A DNA stretch of 64,000 nucleotides from Candidatus Binataceae bacterium (GCA_035650475.1 DASRHP010000006.1:248001-312000); one strand, 5' to 3'; numbered from the stretch's first letter, positions 1 through 10,198 are shown. The notes: generated from the sequence alone by a model not told the origin. Numbers and translations: made by a program.

Positions 1-1
1 C

Positions 2-502
2 CTCGACCCGGCGCAGACGGGCCGCTTCGAGCTTGTCATCGCGTGCGAAATCATCGAGCACGTTGCCTATCCGGTCGATCTGCTGCGTCATCTCAGGCGG
101 TTTCTTAATCCGGAAGGGAGAATTTTGCTCAGCACTCCGAACGGCTTGTATTTCCGCAATGCACTGCCAACCTACGCCGCGATAGAAAATCCGGGCAGCC
201 TCGAAATGCGGCAGTTCCAGCCTGACGCGGACGGGCATCTGTTTCTGCTAACGGTCAACGAACTGAGCGATATTGCGGCACAGGCTGACCTGCGCGTCGA
301 AGAAGTCGAGCTGTACGCGACGCCATTTATCACCGGACATTGCGGGATGTCTAGATTGAGCGGTCGGGCGGCGGCGCGCCTATGGTACTCGCTCGAGAAA
401 TTGTGTCAGCAGCTGCCGTCGGCGTTTAGGGAAAGACTCTGCTGCTCGATGACCGCGGTGCTGCGGCCGGCGGTCGGGATTATTGAGGCACGCCCTCGTT
501 AG
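2..502 (+). CDS. Class I SAM-dependent methyltransferase (5' truncated by window edge)
   Basis: The reading frame is open from base 2, so the gene begins upstream of the window. The visible 166 residues start with a stretch reading [12 protein letters not shown], the motif II/post-II region of UbiG-like class I methyltransferases. [16 protein letters not shown] follows, which is motif III and typical of Methyltransf_11/23 proteins. The SAM-binding glycine loop would lie outside the window. The gene ends 19 bases before the ABC ATPase start in a polysaccharide cluster, so it probably methylates a nucleotide sugar, a glycan end or a lipid intermediate. The substrate is unknown. The class assignment is firm and the role is inferred from neighbours. 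Confidence 0.75.
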   Translation, partial: LDPAQTGRFELVIACEIIEHVAYPVDLLRHLRRFLNPEGRILLSTPNGLYFRNALPTYAAIENPGSLEMRQFQPDADGHLFLLTVNELSDIAAQADLRVEEVELYATPFITGHCGMSRLSGRAAARLWYSLEKLCQQLPSAFRERLCCSMTAVLRPAVGIIEARPR

Positions 503-521
503 GGATTTGGTGGCCCGCACG

Positions 522-1811
522 ATGCAACCGATAATCCGGGTCGAGAAACTCTCCAAGCGCTACCGCCTCGGTGGCGGGCAGCCTTACCACACCCTGCGCG
601 AAAGCATCATGCGCGCGGCCGCGGCGCCCGCGCGGCTGGCGCGCGCGCGGCTCAAGCCGTCGCACAATGGCACGGCGTCCCCAGACACCGAGGGCCACAT
701 CTGGGCGCTGCGCGACGTGAGCTTCGAGGTGATGCCGGGCGAGGTGTTGGGCCTTATCGGCCGCAATGGCGCGGGCAAATCGACCCTGCTCAGGGTGCTC
801 TCGCGGATCACCGCACCGACCGCCGGCCGCGCCGAGATCTACGGCCGGGTCGGCAGCCTGCTCGAAGTCGGCACCGGCTTCCATGCCGAGCTCACCGGGC
901 GCGAGAACATCTACTTGAGCGGCGCGATCCTGGGGATGCGGCGGGCGGAGATCCAGCGCAAGTTCGACGAGATCGTGGCCTTCGCCGAGGTCGAAAAATT
1001 CATCGATACCCCGGTCAAGCATTACTCCAGCGGGATGCACGTGCGGCTCGGCTTCGCCGTCGCCGCCCATCTCGAACCGGAGATTCTTCTGGTTGATGAA
1101 GTGCTGGCGGTGGGCGACGCCGCTTTTCAGAAAAAGTGCCTGGGCAAGATGGGCGAGGTGGCGCGCGCCGGGCGCACGGTCATCTTCGTCAGCCACAACA
1201 TGGCGTCGATCGAGGCGCTGTGCAACTCGTGCCTGCTGATCAACCACGGAGGGCTCGAGGCGCGCGGCGAGCCGGCGCAGATCGTGATGCGCTACATGGC
1301 CTCCGAGCTGCGCGGACATGGCGGCGTCCGCTCGCTGGCCGAGCATCCCGGCCGCCGCCCCGGCTCGGAGCGGTTGATGCGCTCGGTGAGCCTCGATGCC
1401 GGCGACGGTGTATCCACCGGCATTTTGCGGATGGGTTCGACGCTCGCCGTGCGGGTCGAGTTCGCCGCGCCGCGCCCGATCAGACCCACGCTGCGCCTTG
1501 TTGCGCGAACAGCCGAAGGATTTCCACTCTTCGGCGTCAACAGCCGGATCACTTATGAGGGCGCAAACAGCATGCCGCAACGCTCGGGCGCCATCACGTG
1601 CACCCTCGAGCGCCTGCCGCTGATGCCGGGAACGTACCTCTTGGACTTGTTCTTCGGTGACTTCGGCGACCCCTCGCGCGATCTCGACGTCATCCGCGAA
1701 GCGATTTCGTTCGAGGTGGTTCCCGCCGACCTGCTGGGCACCGGGCATTTGCCGCACGCCGTGGACGGGCCGATCTTCTGGACCGCGAGATGGACCGTCA
1801 CCGGAAGCTAG
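522..1811 (+). CDS. Polysaccharide ABC transporter ATP-binding protein (Wzt-like)
   Basis: This 429-residue ATPase would energise export of O-antigen or teichoic-acid-type polysaccharide across the inner membrane. Walker A (GRNGAGKST) is near residue 80, the signature [12 protein letters not shown] near 170, and Walker B with D-loop ([12 protein letters not shown]) near 190. These match the Wzt/TagH/KpsT subfamily, including the typical FQKKC that follows. About 170 residues after the ATPase core match the extra C-terminal beta-sandwich of Wzt proteins, which binds the modified non-reducing glycan end. The partner permease (Wzm) is not in the window and probably lies upstream. ATG at 522 is chosen because homology begins there; a GTG at 510 is possible. 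Confidence 0.9.
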   Translation: MQPIIRVEKLSKRYRLGGGQPYHTLRESIMRAAAAPARLARARLKPSHNGTASPDTEGHIWALRDVSFEVMPGEVLGLIGRNGAGKSTLLRVLSRITAPTAGRAEIYGRVGSLLEVGTGFHAELTGRENIYLSGAILGMRRAEIQRKFDEIVAFAEVEKFIDTPVKHYSSGMHVRLGFAVAAHLEPEILLVDEVLAVGDAAFQKKCLGKMGEVARAGRTVIFVSHNMASIEALCNSCLLINHGGLEARGEPAQIVMRYMASELRGHGGVRSLAEHPGRRPGSERLMRSVSLDAGDGVSTGILRMGSTLAVRVEFAAPRPIRPTLRLVARTAEGFPLFGVNSRITYEGANSMPQRSGAITCTLERLPLMPGTYLLDLFFGDFGDPSRDLDVIREAISFEVVPADLLGTGHLPHAVDGPIFWTARWTVTGS

Positions 1812-1858
1812 GGTGCACATCCCCGCCACTAATTCACCCTGTTGGCGTTGGCGGAGCT

Positions 1859-2392
1859 ATGGGAACTTCTACCCAGAGTGAAGAGGTCGCCAACCGGCGG
1901 CCCGAGCCCGGGACAGCGCTCAATCTAGGCTGCGGTCGCAAGCGTCGCGAGGGCGCGCTCAATTTAGACCGGGTGCCGGAACTCAACCCGGATGTCACTC
2001 ATGACCTTGACAAAATTCCCTGGCCCTTGGCGGACAACCAGTTTGGCGAAGTCTACGCCGAAGACGTTTTGGCGCATTGCACTGACGTGATCGCTACTAT
2101 GGAGGAGATTCATAGAGTTTGTCAGGATCATGCGATCGTGCGAATCACCACGCCTCACTTTTCGTCCGCAAACTCATTCGTCGATCCCACGCATCTGCAG
2201 CACTTCAGCTATTTTAGTTTCGACTATTTCACTGATAATCACGAGTTTGGCTTTTACAGTAAAAAGCGGTTTCGGCGGCACCGCGCTCAAATAGTCTTTC
2301 TTCCTACCCTCGCGAACAAGCTGGTTTGGCGCCTGGCGAACCGCTATCCCGCGGCTTACGAGCGGCGTTGGGCATGGCTGTTTCCAGCCTAG
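1859..2392 (+). CDS. Small SAM-dependent methyltransferase-like protein
   Basis: This 177-residue protein contains LNLGCGRKRREGALNLD near residues 20-36, a glycine-rich SAM-binding motif I. VYAEDVLAHC and a following MEEIHRVCQ resemble the motif II/III region of methyltransferases found in glycan clusters. The ATG at 1859 has GGCGGAGCT just upstream. Earlier in-frame starts overlap the preceding ATPase gene and add no homologous sequence. Base composition is lower in GC than the neighbouring glycosyltransferases, which suggests separate acquisition. The substrate is unknown; context points to sugar or polysaccharide methylation. Confidence 0.7.
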   Translation: MGTSTQSEEVANRRPEPGTALNLGCGRKRREGALNLDRVPELNPDVTHDLDKIPWPLADNQFGEVYAEDVLAHCTDVIATMEEIHRVCQDHAIVRITTPHFSSANSFVDPTHLQHFSYFSFDYFTDNHEFGFYSKKRFRRHRAQIVFLPTLANKLVWRLANRYPAAYERRWAWLFPA

Positions 2393-2469
2393 TTTCTCAG
2401 TTTCGAACTTGAGGTGGTGAAGTAAGCCTCGTGAAACCGCGGTGACCTCCGCCGATCAAAGTTGATTCG

Positions 2470-3591
2470 ATGTTGACTCATCGGCCCAAGCGGAGTGCGA
2501 TCCAACCGCGCGTCATCCATCTGGTGCCCACATTGTTCGGGCGCGATGGTGCCTATGGCGGCGGCGAGCGCTACGCCTTCGAACTGGCGCGGCACATGGC
2601 CGAGGTGGTCCCGACCACGCTGCTTTCATTTGGCGAACGCGATATTGACGAGCGCGCCGGCGCGCTCAGGATCCGCGCGCTCGGCGATCCCTGGTACGTC
2701 CGCAGCCAGCGTTTTAATCCGCTCGCCTGGGCGATGCTGCGCGAGCTGCGCAGCGCCGATGTGATCCACTGCCATCAGCAGCACATCCTGGCCAGCAGCG
2801 TCGCCGCAGCCTTTGCCCGCTTGAGCGGCCGGCGCGTCTTCGTCAGCGACCTCGGCGGCGGTGGATGGGATATCTCGGCCTGGCTTTCCACCGACCGCTG
2901 GTACAATGGCCACTTGCATCTCAGCGAATACAGCCGCACGATCGCCGGCCATCGCGATGCGCCGTGGGCCCAAGTCATTTATGGCGGCGTCGACACCGCC
3001 AAGTTCTCGCCCGCGCCCGAAGTCCGGCGCGACAAGACCGTGCTCTTCGTCGGCCGCGTCCTGCCGCACAAGGGAATCAACTATCTAATCGAGGCCTTGC
3101 CGCGTGGGCTGCGGCTGGAAATCGTCGGCCCCACTCCCGATGCCAGATACCTCGAAGACCTGCGCAGGCTCGCCGCCGGCAGGTGCGTGAGGTTCATTAC
3201 TGATTGCGACGATGCGGGGCTGGTCGAGCGCTACCGCCGCGCGATGTGTGTTGTGCTGCCGAGCGTCTATCGCACGCTTTACGGCGACGAGAGCTCCGTG
3301 CCCGAGTTGCTCGGACAGACTCTGCTCGAAGGGATGGCGTGCGGAGCGCCTGCGCTATGCACCGCGGTCGCCAGTTTGCCCGAAGTGGTCAAGGACGGCG
3401 TGAACGGGTTCATCGTGTCGCCCAACGACCCGGGCGCGCTCGGCGAGCGGCTGTGCTGGCTGCGCGACCATCGCCTTGAAGCTGCCGCGATGGGCGCCGC
3501 CGGACGCCGCCGCGTGCTCGAGCATTTCACGTGGCCGGCGGTCGTGGAACGCTGTCTGGCCATTTATGCGAAAGAATGTTCCGGCTTATGA
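2470..3591 (+). CDS. Glycosyltransferase family 4 protein
   Basis: This 373-residue protein has a two-domain GT-B layout. The N-terminal acceptor domain contains a glycine-rich loop (DGAYGGGERYAFELA) near residues 27-41. The C-terminal donor domain begins with LFVGRVLPHKGINYLIEALP near residue 195. The EGMACGAPALCTAVASLPEVVKDGVNGFIV region near 290-320 carries the E-x7-E-type nucleotide-sugar motif (with LLGQTLLEGMACG). It should transfer a nucleotide-activated sugar to a lipid-linked glycan at the cytoplasmic face of the inner membrane. It starts 77 bases after the methyltransferase in the same orientation. The sugar donor cannot be read from sequence. Confidence 0.85.
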   Translation: MLTHRPKRSAIQPRVIHLVPTLFGRDGAYGGGERYAFELARHMAEVVPTTLLSFGERDIDERAGALRIRALGDPWYVRSQRFNPLAWAMLRELRSADVIHCHQQHILASSVAAAFARLSGRRVFVSDLGGGGWDISAWLSTDRWYNGHLHLSEYSRTIAGHRDAPWAQVIYGGVDTAKFSPAPEVRRDKTVLFVGRVLPHKGINYLIEALPRGLRLEIVGPTPDARYLEDLRRLAAGRCVRFITDCDDAGLVERYRRAMCVVLPSVYRTLYGDESSVPELLGQTLLEGMACGAPALCTAVASLPEVVKDGVNGFIVSPNDPGALGERLCWLRDHRLEAAAMGAAGRRRVLEHFTWPAVVERCLAIYAKECSGL

Positions 3592-3718
3592 CTGGGATCT
3601 TGGTGTTGATGCAACGGACTGGCCTCGGGCAGCGGCATGACCATTCGGCGTATCGTCACCATCAAGCATCCGTTGCCGGATGGGTGCTACCAACGTACGT
3701 ACTGTCGATGATCGTGTA

Positions 3719-5473
3719 ATGAGTCTGATCCGGCTCGGAACAACGTACGCCAGACACACAGGGCCAGTACTATGTTGCTTTGCGGTTGCGCTCGCGATTG
3801 CGGCTTTGCCGTACCCCCTATGGTCGCTTGCGCTGGGCCATTGGACACTCGCCTATACTGCGGATCCTGACAATCGACTGTATTTGCAGATCGCCTCGCA
3901 CGCATACTTCAACCATCCTTGGTATATCAGCGATCCGTCGCGGGCCGGGGTTCCAACCCACTACCCGTGGTCGCAATTTGTTCCGTTCGTTCTGTGTGCG
4001 CGACTGTTGAGACTGGGGCCGTTCGGCGTGAACCTTCTATGGCGCCTGTGGGCGGCGGTCGGTGTAGCATTTGGATTTTATGGGATGTTCTGGCGCTCCT
4101 TGAGATCCCGCCTGGCGGCCGCCGCTTGTACCGTGTTCGTGCTTGCAGATTCGGGCCTGATTACCGCTCATCCGATGGTGCACCAGTTGTCCCTGCTGGC
4201 CCGGATAATTTCGGGACACGCAGGCGCGATCATTCACGACTGGCCCCCTATCCTGAGGCAGTGGCGAGTCGTCGATCCGGCGGTCGGGTTGCCTATCGTC
4301 CTCGTGCACATCATCGCTGTTTTAGCTGCGCGTGAACGACCGACACGGGGATGGCTTGTCGGTGCAGGCCTGAGCTTCGGCGTCTTGTTTTACGTTTACT
4401 TCTACTATTGGACGGCGGCGGCGGCGGCGCTTGCGGTTGCCTTCGCTTTGGACCGCGACGGGCGCGCTCTTTACGCACGCGCAGCTTGTATCGGCCTTGC
4501 CATCGGTGCACCCGAACTCGTGCAGGATTACTGGTTCAAAGCCGTTTTGCCCAAGGAGGCCATGCAGCGTTTCGGGTTTTTCGTTCCGATGCCGCGGCTC
4601 GCAGGGCTGATGTTACCCAAGAGCATGCTCGTGCTGCTGCCGTTGTTGCTCGTCTGGCTGTGGAAATCGCGCCGACTCGAACTTGCTTATCTGTGGGCGC
4701 TCGCGCTGGTCGGGCTGGTGCTGAATAACCTAGGTGCAATCGTCGGCGTCGATTTGCAGCAAGGACATTGGCAATACGTTTGGGGACCTGCGGCAGAAGT
4801 CTTGTTGTTGATTTTCCTGGTGACCTGGGTGCGCGAACGGCCCCGGGTGCCGCCGATGGCAGCCGTGCGAATAATGCTTGTGGCACTGGGGTTATACGCG
4901 ATGAGCGGTCTGTTTCTTGAGGGATTTGACGTGCTGCGGACAGACGCCTGCCGCACCATGTTGACGACCTATCGGATGTATTCGAGCCAGGCACAGCCTG
5001 CGGATATCAAGCTGATGCCCCGCACCGTCCTCGCAGGCGATGAGGGCTACGTGGATTTCGCTGCGATTACGATGAACGTCTTTCCCCTGTACAATTATGC
5101 TGTGCTGGTGAGTCCGTCTACGACCGATCGCGAGTGGCAACTCAGACTTGCGCTCAATGCGTACTTGATGGGGTACGATGCGCACAGGTTCCGCGCAAGA
5201 GCCACACGGTTGGCGGCCGAATATCAGTGGGGCCCCTGGTCCTACGGTGAAAACGGCGGTCGTCGCGCGCTGCTTTCGCAGCTCATGACCGCCTATACGC
5301 AAGTCAGTGAGGCCCCGGCAGCAGCGCTAAACCGGTTCCTCGTGCGCTATGTTGCGCTGCGCAATGGCGAGCTGCCGCCACCCGAAGCGACCGGCCGCTG
5401 GTTCGCGCTCCAGCGCGGCGGCACGTGGACCGTATGGGAGCGGCGACCCGAGTCGCAATCGACGGCCAAATAA
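3719..5473 (+). CDS. Large multi-pass membrane protein of unknown function
   Basis: The 584-residue protein has roughly ten hydrophobic stretches, beginning with one near residue 20 and including clusters near 120-160, 190-260, 300-350 and 370-410. A soluble C-terminal third follows. I recognise no catalytic motif. The size, the many membrane segments and the position inside a glycosyltransferase cluster resemble GT-C-type mannosyl/arabinosyl transferases or O-antigen ligase/polymerase-like proteins. The usual DD or DE pair in the first periplasmic loop is only suggested by the YTADPDNRLYLQIASHAYF segment. ATG at 3719 is preferred over upstream in-frame starts because a hydrophobic N-terminus follows it closely. 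Function is not assigned. Confidence 0.7.
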   Translation: MSLIRLGTTYARHTGPVLCCFAVALAIAALPYPLWSLALGHWTLAYTADPDNRLYLQIASHAYFNHPWYISDPSRAGVPTHYPWSQFVPFVLCARLLRLGPFGVNLLWRLWAAVGVAFGFYGMFWRSLRSRLAAAACTVFVLADSGLITAHPMVHQLSLLARIISGHAGAIIHDWPPILRQWRVVDPAVGLPIVLVHIIAVLAARERPTRGWLVGAGLSFGVLFYVYFYYWTAAAAALAVAFALDRDGRALYARAACIGLAIGAPELVQDYWFKAVLPKEAMQRFGFFVPMPRLAGLMLPKSMLVLLPLLLVWLWKSRRLELAYLWALALVGLVLNNLGAIVGVDLQQGHWQYVWGPAAEVLLLIFLVTWVRERPRVPPMAAVRIMLVALGLYAMSGLFLEGFDVLRTDACRTMLTTYRMYSSQAQPADIKLMPRTVLAGDEGYVDFAAITMNVFPLYNYAVLVSPSTTDREWQLRLALNAYLMGYDAHRFRARATRLAAEYQWGPWSYGENGGRRALLSQLMTAYTQVSEAPAAALNRFLVRYVALRNGELPPPEATGRWFALQRGGTWTVWERRPESQSTAK

Positions 5474-5498
5474 GTTAGCGGCCGCCGATGAGTTTTGC

Positions 5499-6674
5499 AT
5501 GCGTGGTCGCGTCCGGAGCCTAGCCGTGTCGGCTGACTGGCACATCATCGCGCCCGAATATCCGCCGGCGCGCGGCGGCGTCGCCGACTACACCCGGCTG
5601 GTCGCTCTCGGACTTGCCGCGCGCGGGACGCGCGTCCACGTATGGGCGCCCGCGCTGCCTGCCGCCGATGCGCCTGAGCCCGGTGTCGAAGTCCATCGCC
5701 TGCCCGGCCGCTTCGGCCGGCGCGCACTCGCCGCGATGGGGGGCGGACTTAACGCCGCCGCTGCACCCCGTATACTGGTCCAGTATGTGCCGCACGGGTT
5801 CGGCATGCGGGCGATGAATCTGCCGTTTTGCCTGTGGCTGTACCGGCGCCGGCGCGCGGCCGATATCAGCGTGATGTTCCACGAAGTCGCCTATCCGCTG
5901 AATCGCAACCAGCCGCTGCGCCACAGCGTGATCGCGCTCACGAATCGCGCGATGGCTGCGGCCCTCACCCGCGCCGCGCGCCGCTGCTTCGTCGCCGGCG
6001 CCGGATGGGAGCGGTTGCTGCGCCCGCTTGCGCCGGCCGGATGCGCGATTTCATGGCTGCCGGTGCCGAGCAACATCCCGGTCGCCGAAAATCCCGAAGG
6101 CGTGCGCGCCGTGCGCCGCTTGCTGGCGGTCGAGGGCGGGCTGGTGCTCGGCCACTTCGGCACCGGGCGCGAGGCCTGGATCGCCGACACCCTGGCAGCC
6201 GTCGCCGCGACGCTGCTGCGCGAGCGCCCGGCTGCGAGCCTGCTGCTGATGGGTCGTGACAGCCGCGAGCTGCGCAAGCGCCTGCTGGTGCGCGCGCCCG
6301 ATCTGGGCGCGCGCGTGCATGCCACGGGTCCGCTTGCGCCGGACGCCCTGTCGCTCCATCTCAGCGCCTGCGACCTGATGCTCCAGCCCTACGGCGAGGG
6401 CGTGAGCACGCGACGGGGTAGCATCATGGCTGCTCTCGCCCATCGGCGCGCAGTGGTTACCACTGACGGGGTGTTGACCGAGCCACTGTGGGCACAAAGT
6501 CGCGCGGTCGCGCTGGCCTCGATCGACGCTGCAGCGCTCAAGTCGACGGTCCTTCGTCTGTTGGATGATGCGGGCGAGCGCGAACGGCTCGGCGAGGCGG
6601 CGGGCGCGCTCTACGCGGAGCGCTTCGACCTTGCGCATACGCTCGCCGCGCTCGCCGAGGTGAACCAGGCTTGA
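5499..6674 (+). CDS. Glycosyltransferase family 4 protein
   Basis: This 391-residue GT-B fold protein starts with a typical N-terminal domain (IIAPEYPPARGGVADYTRLVALGLAARG) whose PPARGGVADY loop is a GT4 signature. The donor-domain region includes GHFGTGREAW and a later LMLQPYGEGVSTRRGSIMAALAHRRAVVTT, analogous to the usual E-x7-E segment. ATG at 5499 is the first start after the preceding gene's stop; a GTG at 5526 is an alternative. It is followed without a gap by the next glycosyltransferase, whose TTG overlaps its TGA, so the two are probably translationally coupled. Confidence 0.82.
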   Translation: MRGRVRSLAVSADWHIIAPEYPPARGGVADYTRLVALGLAARGTRVHVWAPALPAADAPEPGVEVHRLPGRFGRRALAAMGGGLNAAAAPRILVQYVPHGFGMRAMNLPFCLWLYRRRRAADISVMFHEVAYPLNRNQPLRHSVIALTNRAMAAALTRAARRCFVAGAGWERLLRPLAPAGCAISWLPVPSNIPVAENPEGVRAVRRLLAVEGGLVLGHFGTGREAWIADTLAAVAATLLRERPAASLLLMGRDSRELRKRLLVRAPDLGARVHATGPLAPDALSLHLSACDLMLQPYGEGVSTRRGSIMAALAHRRAVVTTDGVLTEPLWAQSRAVALASIDAAALKSTVLRLLDDAGERERLGEAAGALYAERFDLAHTLAALAEVNQA

Positions 6675-7876
6675 GAATCCTGCTCGCGCTCCCTCATTAT
6701 CCGAACCCAGACGAAGGGGCGGCAGGTGTTACCCTGCGGCTAGCCGAAGCTTACCGCCGGCTCGGTCACCAGGCCGAAGTCAGCGTTCTCAACGACTTCG
6801 CGATCGGTCGCAGCAACACGTGGGCGACGCTGGCGTTTCCGCTGCGTCTGTCGCGCCGATATCGCGCGAAGATCGCGCGTGGCGAGTACGACGTAGTGGA
6901 CACGGCCGGCTTCGCGGGCTGTGCGCTCGGAGTACACTGGCCCGCTGATGGGCGAGCGCTGCTGGTGATGCGCAGCCATGGCCTCGAGCACTGCTATTAC
7001 CGCGCCCACCGCGAGGAGGCGCGCGCGGCAGGCCGGCCCCTGGGCTGGAAATACCGCGCCTTCATGCGCGCGGCAATCCTGCCGATGACGGCGTTGGCGA
7101 TGCGCCGCGCGGGACTGGCCTTGCTGCTCAACCGCGAAGAGATGGAATTTGCCGCACGCCGGCTGGGAGTCGCGCGTGAGCGGATGTGCCTGGTCCCCAA
7201 TGGGATCGACGCCGCGATGTTGGGCTTGCCTTTTGCGCCCACTCCGATGGGGCCGCAGGAGACGCTGCGCATTGCCTGGATTGGCGCGTGGCAGCCGCGC
7301 AAGGGGCCGCGCTATGCGGTGCTGGCGCTGAGCAAGCTGATGGCGCGATTCGCCTCTCTGGAGGCGACGCTTTTGGGCACCGGCTGCGATGCGGAAGCCG
7401 TGCTCGGCGAATTTCCCGCCGCGCTGAGGTCGCGCCTGAAGGTCGTCCCGCGTTACGAGAACCGGGATTTGCCCGCGCTGCTCGCCGGCCATCAGATCGA
7501 GCTGATGACTTCGGTCATCGAAGCCTTCGGCGTCGCGCAGGTCGAGGCGATGGCCTGTGGGCTGGCGCCTGTTGCGCCCGCAATCGGGGGCCCATTGGAA
7601 GTTGTCGCCGATGGAAGGGACGGGCTGCTGGTTGCGCCGCGCGACGCGCGTGCGGCGGCCGATGCGGTGGCGCGCCTGATCGAAGACCGCGCGCTGCTCG
7701 ACGCGCTGCGCCGGCACGCCCAGGCCAAAGCGCAGCGCTTCGGCTGGGAGGCGGTCGCGCGGCTCAATCTGGATCTGTACGAGGAATTTCTCGCGCATCG
7801 TGGAACGCGAAGACCTCGCGTCGACGCCGCGGCAGTTGACAACCCCATCCGTTCCGCATCGAACCTGGCCCGATGA
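6671..7876 (+). CDS. Glycosyltransferase family 4 protein
   Basis: This 401-residue protein begins with MRILLALPHYPNPDEGAAGVTLRLAEAYRRLG, the N-terminal loop of GT4 enzymes. The donor domain starts at RIAWIGAWQPRKGPRYAVLAL. The sugar-nucleotide motif is SVIEAFGVAQVEAMACGLAPVAP, with E-F-G-x-x-x-x-E spacing. The start codon is TTG within a TTGA overlap of the upstream stop, and its own stop overlaps the ATG of the next gene (ATGA). This tight coupling marks one operon running from about 5.5 to 11.4 kb. Donor and acceptor are unknown. Confidence 0.85.
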   Translation: MRILLALPHYPNPDEGAAGVTLRLAEAYRRLGHQAEVSVLNDFAIGRSNTWATLAFPLRLSRRYRAKIARGEYDVVDTAGFAGCALGVHWPADGRALLVMRSHGLEHCYYRAHREEARAAGRPLGWKYRAFMRAAILPMTALAMRRAGLALLLNREEMEFAARRLGVARERMCLVPNGIDAAMLGLPFAPTPMGPQETLRIAWIGAWQPRKGPRYAVLALSKLMARFASLEATLLGTGCDAEAVLGEFPAALRSRLKVVPRYENRDLPALLAGHQIELMTSVIEAFGVAQVEAMACGLAPVAPAIGGPLEVVADGRDGLLVAPRDARAAADAVARLIEDRALLDALRRHAQAKAQRFGWEAVARLNLDLYEEFLAHRGTRRPRVDAAAVDNPIRSASNLAR

Positions 7877-9018
7877 CCCCCCGCCGGCGGCGCCTGCTCA
7901 CTATCGCGCACTCCTACTGCGTCGCGCTCAACCGCCGCCTCGCGCATGAGATGGCGCGCGCGGGCGGCGATCGATGGGAGGTCACTGCCCTGGCGCCGCG
8001 CTTTTTTCATGGCGACCTGCGTCCGATACGGGTCGAGCCGCAGTCCGGGGAGCTTTGCCGGCTCGTCGCGGTGCCTGCCCACCTGAGCCGCCTGCCGCAG
8101 CTCTTCTTTTACGGGCGCGGATTGCGCGCGCTTCTGCGCGAGCGCTGGGACTTCGTACATTGTTGGGAGGAGCCGTTCGCCATCGGGGGCGGCCAAGTCG
8201 CCTGGTCGTGCACGCCGGCCACACCGCTCGTCTTTTACACCTTTCAGAATATTGCCAAGCGCTATCCGTTCCCGTTTTCGGCGATCGAACGGATGTGCAT
8301 CGAACGCTGCATAGGTTGGATCGCGAGCGGCGAGGCGGTCGCGCAGGCGCAGTCGGGGCGCGGCTGGAACCGCAAGCCCTATCGCGTGATGCCACTCGGG
8401 GTGGATGTCGAATTGTTTCGCCCCGACCCCGCCGCCGGCCGCGCCACGCGCGAGCGGCTGGGGTGGGGCGGCGAAGGTCCGCCGGTGGTGGGCTTTCTCG
8501 GCCGCTTCGTTGAAGCCAAGGGGGTCGATCTGCTGATGCGCACGCTGGAGGACTTGGGCACGCCGTGGCGCGCACTGTTCGTCGGCGGCGGGCCGATGGA
8601 ACCGGCGCTGCGCGCCTGGGCCCAACGCCACGGCGATCGCGTACGCGTCGTGGGCGGTGTCGCACACGACGCGGTGCCGGCATATCTTAATGCCATGGAG
8701 CTGCTTTGCGCTCCCAGCCGGACCACACCGACCTGGCGCGAACAGTTCGGACGCATGCTGATCGAGGCCTTCGCCTGCGGCGTGCCGGTAATCGGCAGCG
8801 ACAGCGGTGAGATTCCCTACGTCGTCGCCGACGCCGGCCTGGTCGTGGGCGAGCGCGACGAGGCCGGATGGCGGCGGGCGCTGGAAGAGCTGCTCCAGAG
8901 CCCGGCGCGGCGCGCCGAGCTTGGCGCGCGCGGCCGCGAGCGCGCGCATGCAGTATACGCGTGGCCGATCATCGCCAGCCGCCATCTCGAGTTCTTCGCC
9001 GAGCTCCTCGCTGCGTAG
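7873..9018 (+). CDS. Glycosyltransferase family 4 protein
   Basis: This 381-residue GT-B enzyme has an N-terminal domain ending near residue 170. The donor domain opens with VVGFLGRFVEAKGVDLLMRTLE and carries EQFGRMLIEAFACGVPVIGSDSGEIPYVV, the classic E-x-F-G-x-x-x-x-E GT4 motif. It resembles glycosyltransferases of glycan clusters that lack a long N-terminal leader. The ATG overlaps the upstream TGA by four bases, and a TTG-started glycosyltransferase follows five bases after the stop. The transferred sugar is unknown. Confidence 0.87.
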   Translation: MTPRRRRLLTIAHSYCVALNRRLAHEMARAGGDRWEVTALAPRFFHGDLRPIRVEPQSGELCRLVAVPAHLSRLPQLFFYGRGLRALLRERWDFVHCWEEPFAIGGGQVAWSCTPATPLVFYTFQNIAKRYPFPFSAIERMCIERCIGWIASGEAVAQAQSGRGWNRKPYRVMPLGVDVELFRPDPAAGRATRERLGWGGEGPPVVGFLGRFVEAKGVDLLMRTLEDLGTPWRALFVGGGPMEPALRAWAQRHGDRVRVVGGVAHDAVPAYLNAMELLCAPSRTTPTWREQFGRMLIEAFACGVPVIGSDSGEIPYVVADAGLVVGERDEAGWRRALEELLQSPARRAELGARGRERAHAVYAWPIIASRHLEFFAELLAA

Positions 9019-9022
9019 AGCC

Positions 9023-10198
9023 TTGGAACGCCTGCGCGTCGCCGTGATTTGCGATTTCGCCGAAGAGGGATGGCCCAGCATGGACCTCGTTGGCGAGATG
9101 CTGTGCGCCGAGCTCGAGCGGCGCCACGCGGGCGCCCTCGCCGTCACCCGTGTTCGGCCGGAGTTTATCCGCCGCTTGAGCCGCCGCGCCAACGGCGCAC
9201 CTGCCCCCCGCGCGCGCTTCAACGTCGACCGCGCGCTCAATCGCTTTTTCGACTATCCGCGCCTGCTGCGCCGTGTGCGCGAGTGCTACGACGTTTTTCA
9301 CGTCGTCGACCACAGCTACGCCCATCTCGTGCATGAACTTGCGGCTGCCCGCACGGTCGTCACTTGCCATGACCTCGACGCGTTCCGCTGCCTGCTCGCC
9401 GATGGGGAACGCCGTACGTTCCCATTGCGTGCGATGGCGCGCCGGATCCTGGGCGGGATGCGCCGGGCGGCCTGCGTCAGCTGTGACAGCGTCGCTACCC
9501 GCGATGCGCTCGCCGCCAACGCGTTGGTCTCGCGCGAGCGGCTGGTCGTCATCCCCAACGGCGTCCATCCCGCCTGTTCCCCTGTTCCCGACGAAGCGGC
9601 CGATGCCGCGCTCGCACGTATGCTTGGGCGCGCCGAAGGCCCCGAGCTCCTCCACGTCGGCAGCACGATCTCGCGCAAGCGAATCGATCTCCTGTTACGC
9701 GCCTTTGCCGCGGCGCGGCGCGAGTATCCGGCGTTGCGGCTGATAAAAGCGGGTGGCGCGCTGACCGTGGATCAGCGGCGACTGGCGCGCGAGCTCGGCG
9801 TCACCGACGCGATCGTGACGATGCCGTTTCTCGCGCCCGCGGAGCTCGCCGCGCTCTACCGGCGCGTCGCGCTGGTGATGCTGCCCTCGGAGGCCGAGGG
9901 GTTCGGCTTGCCGTTGGCCGAGGCGCTCGCCTGCGGGACGCCGGTGCTGGCGAGCGATATCGCGCCGCTGCGCGAGGTCGGAGGCGATGTCGTCGACTAT
10001 TGTCCGGTGGGTGACGTCGCGGCGTGGACCGCCGCACTGCTCGCGAAGCTGCGCGAGCGCGTCGAGCAGCCCGCGCGATGGGCCGAGCGGCGCGAAGCCG
10101 GGATCCGCCGGGCGGCGTGCTTTTCATGGGCCGAGTACGCCGATCGATGCGCCGCGCTATACAGCGAGCTTGTCGGCCGTGAGGCGCCGCGAGCGTGA
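9023..10198 (+). CDS. Glycosyltransferase family 4 protein, TTG start
   Basis: This 391-residue protein reads LERLRVAVICDFAEEGWPSMDLVGEML from a TTG at 9023, four bases after the previous stop. The Rossmann strand VAVICDF begins immediately, so the ATG at 9080 would remove it and is rejected. The donor domain begins with LLHVGSTISRKRIDLLLRAF, a form common in GT4 mannosyl/glucosyl transferases. SEAEGFGLPLAEALACGTPVLASD near residue 295 is the E-x-F-G-L-P-x-x-E nucleotide-sugar motif. Its final bases overlap the start of the next glycosyltransferase, continuing the coupled operon. Confidence 0.85.
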   Translation: MERLRVAVICDFAEEGWPSMDLVGEMLCAELERRHAGALAVTRVRPEFIRRLSRRANGAPAPRARFNVDRALNRFFDYPRLLRRVRECYDVFHVVDHSYAHLVHELAAARTVVTCHDLDAFRCLLADGERRTFPLRAMARRILGGMRRAACVSCDSVATRDALAANALVSRERLVVIPNGVHPACSPVPDEAADAALARMLGRAEGPELLHVGSTISRKRIDLLLRAFAAARREYPALRLIKAGGALTVDQRRLARELGVTDAIVTMPFLAPAELAALYRRVALVMLPSEAEGFGLPLAEALACGTPVLASDIAPLREVGGDVVDYCPVGDVAAWTAALLAKLRERVEQPARWAERREAGIRRAACFSWAEYADRCAALYSELVGREAPRA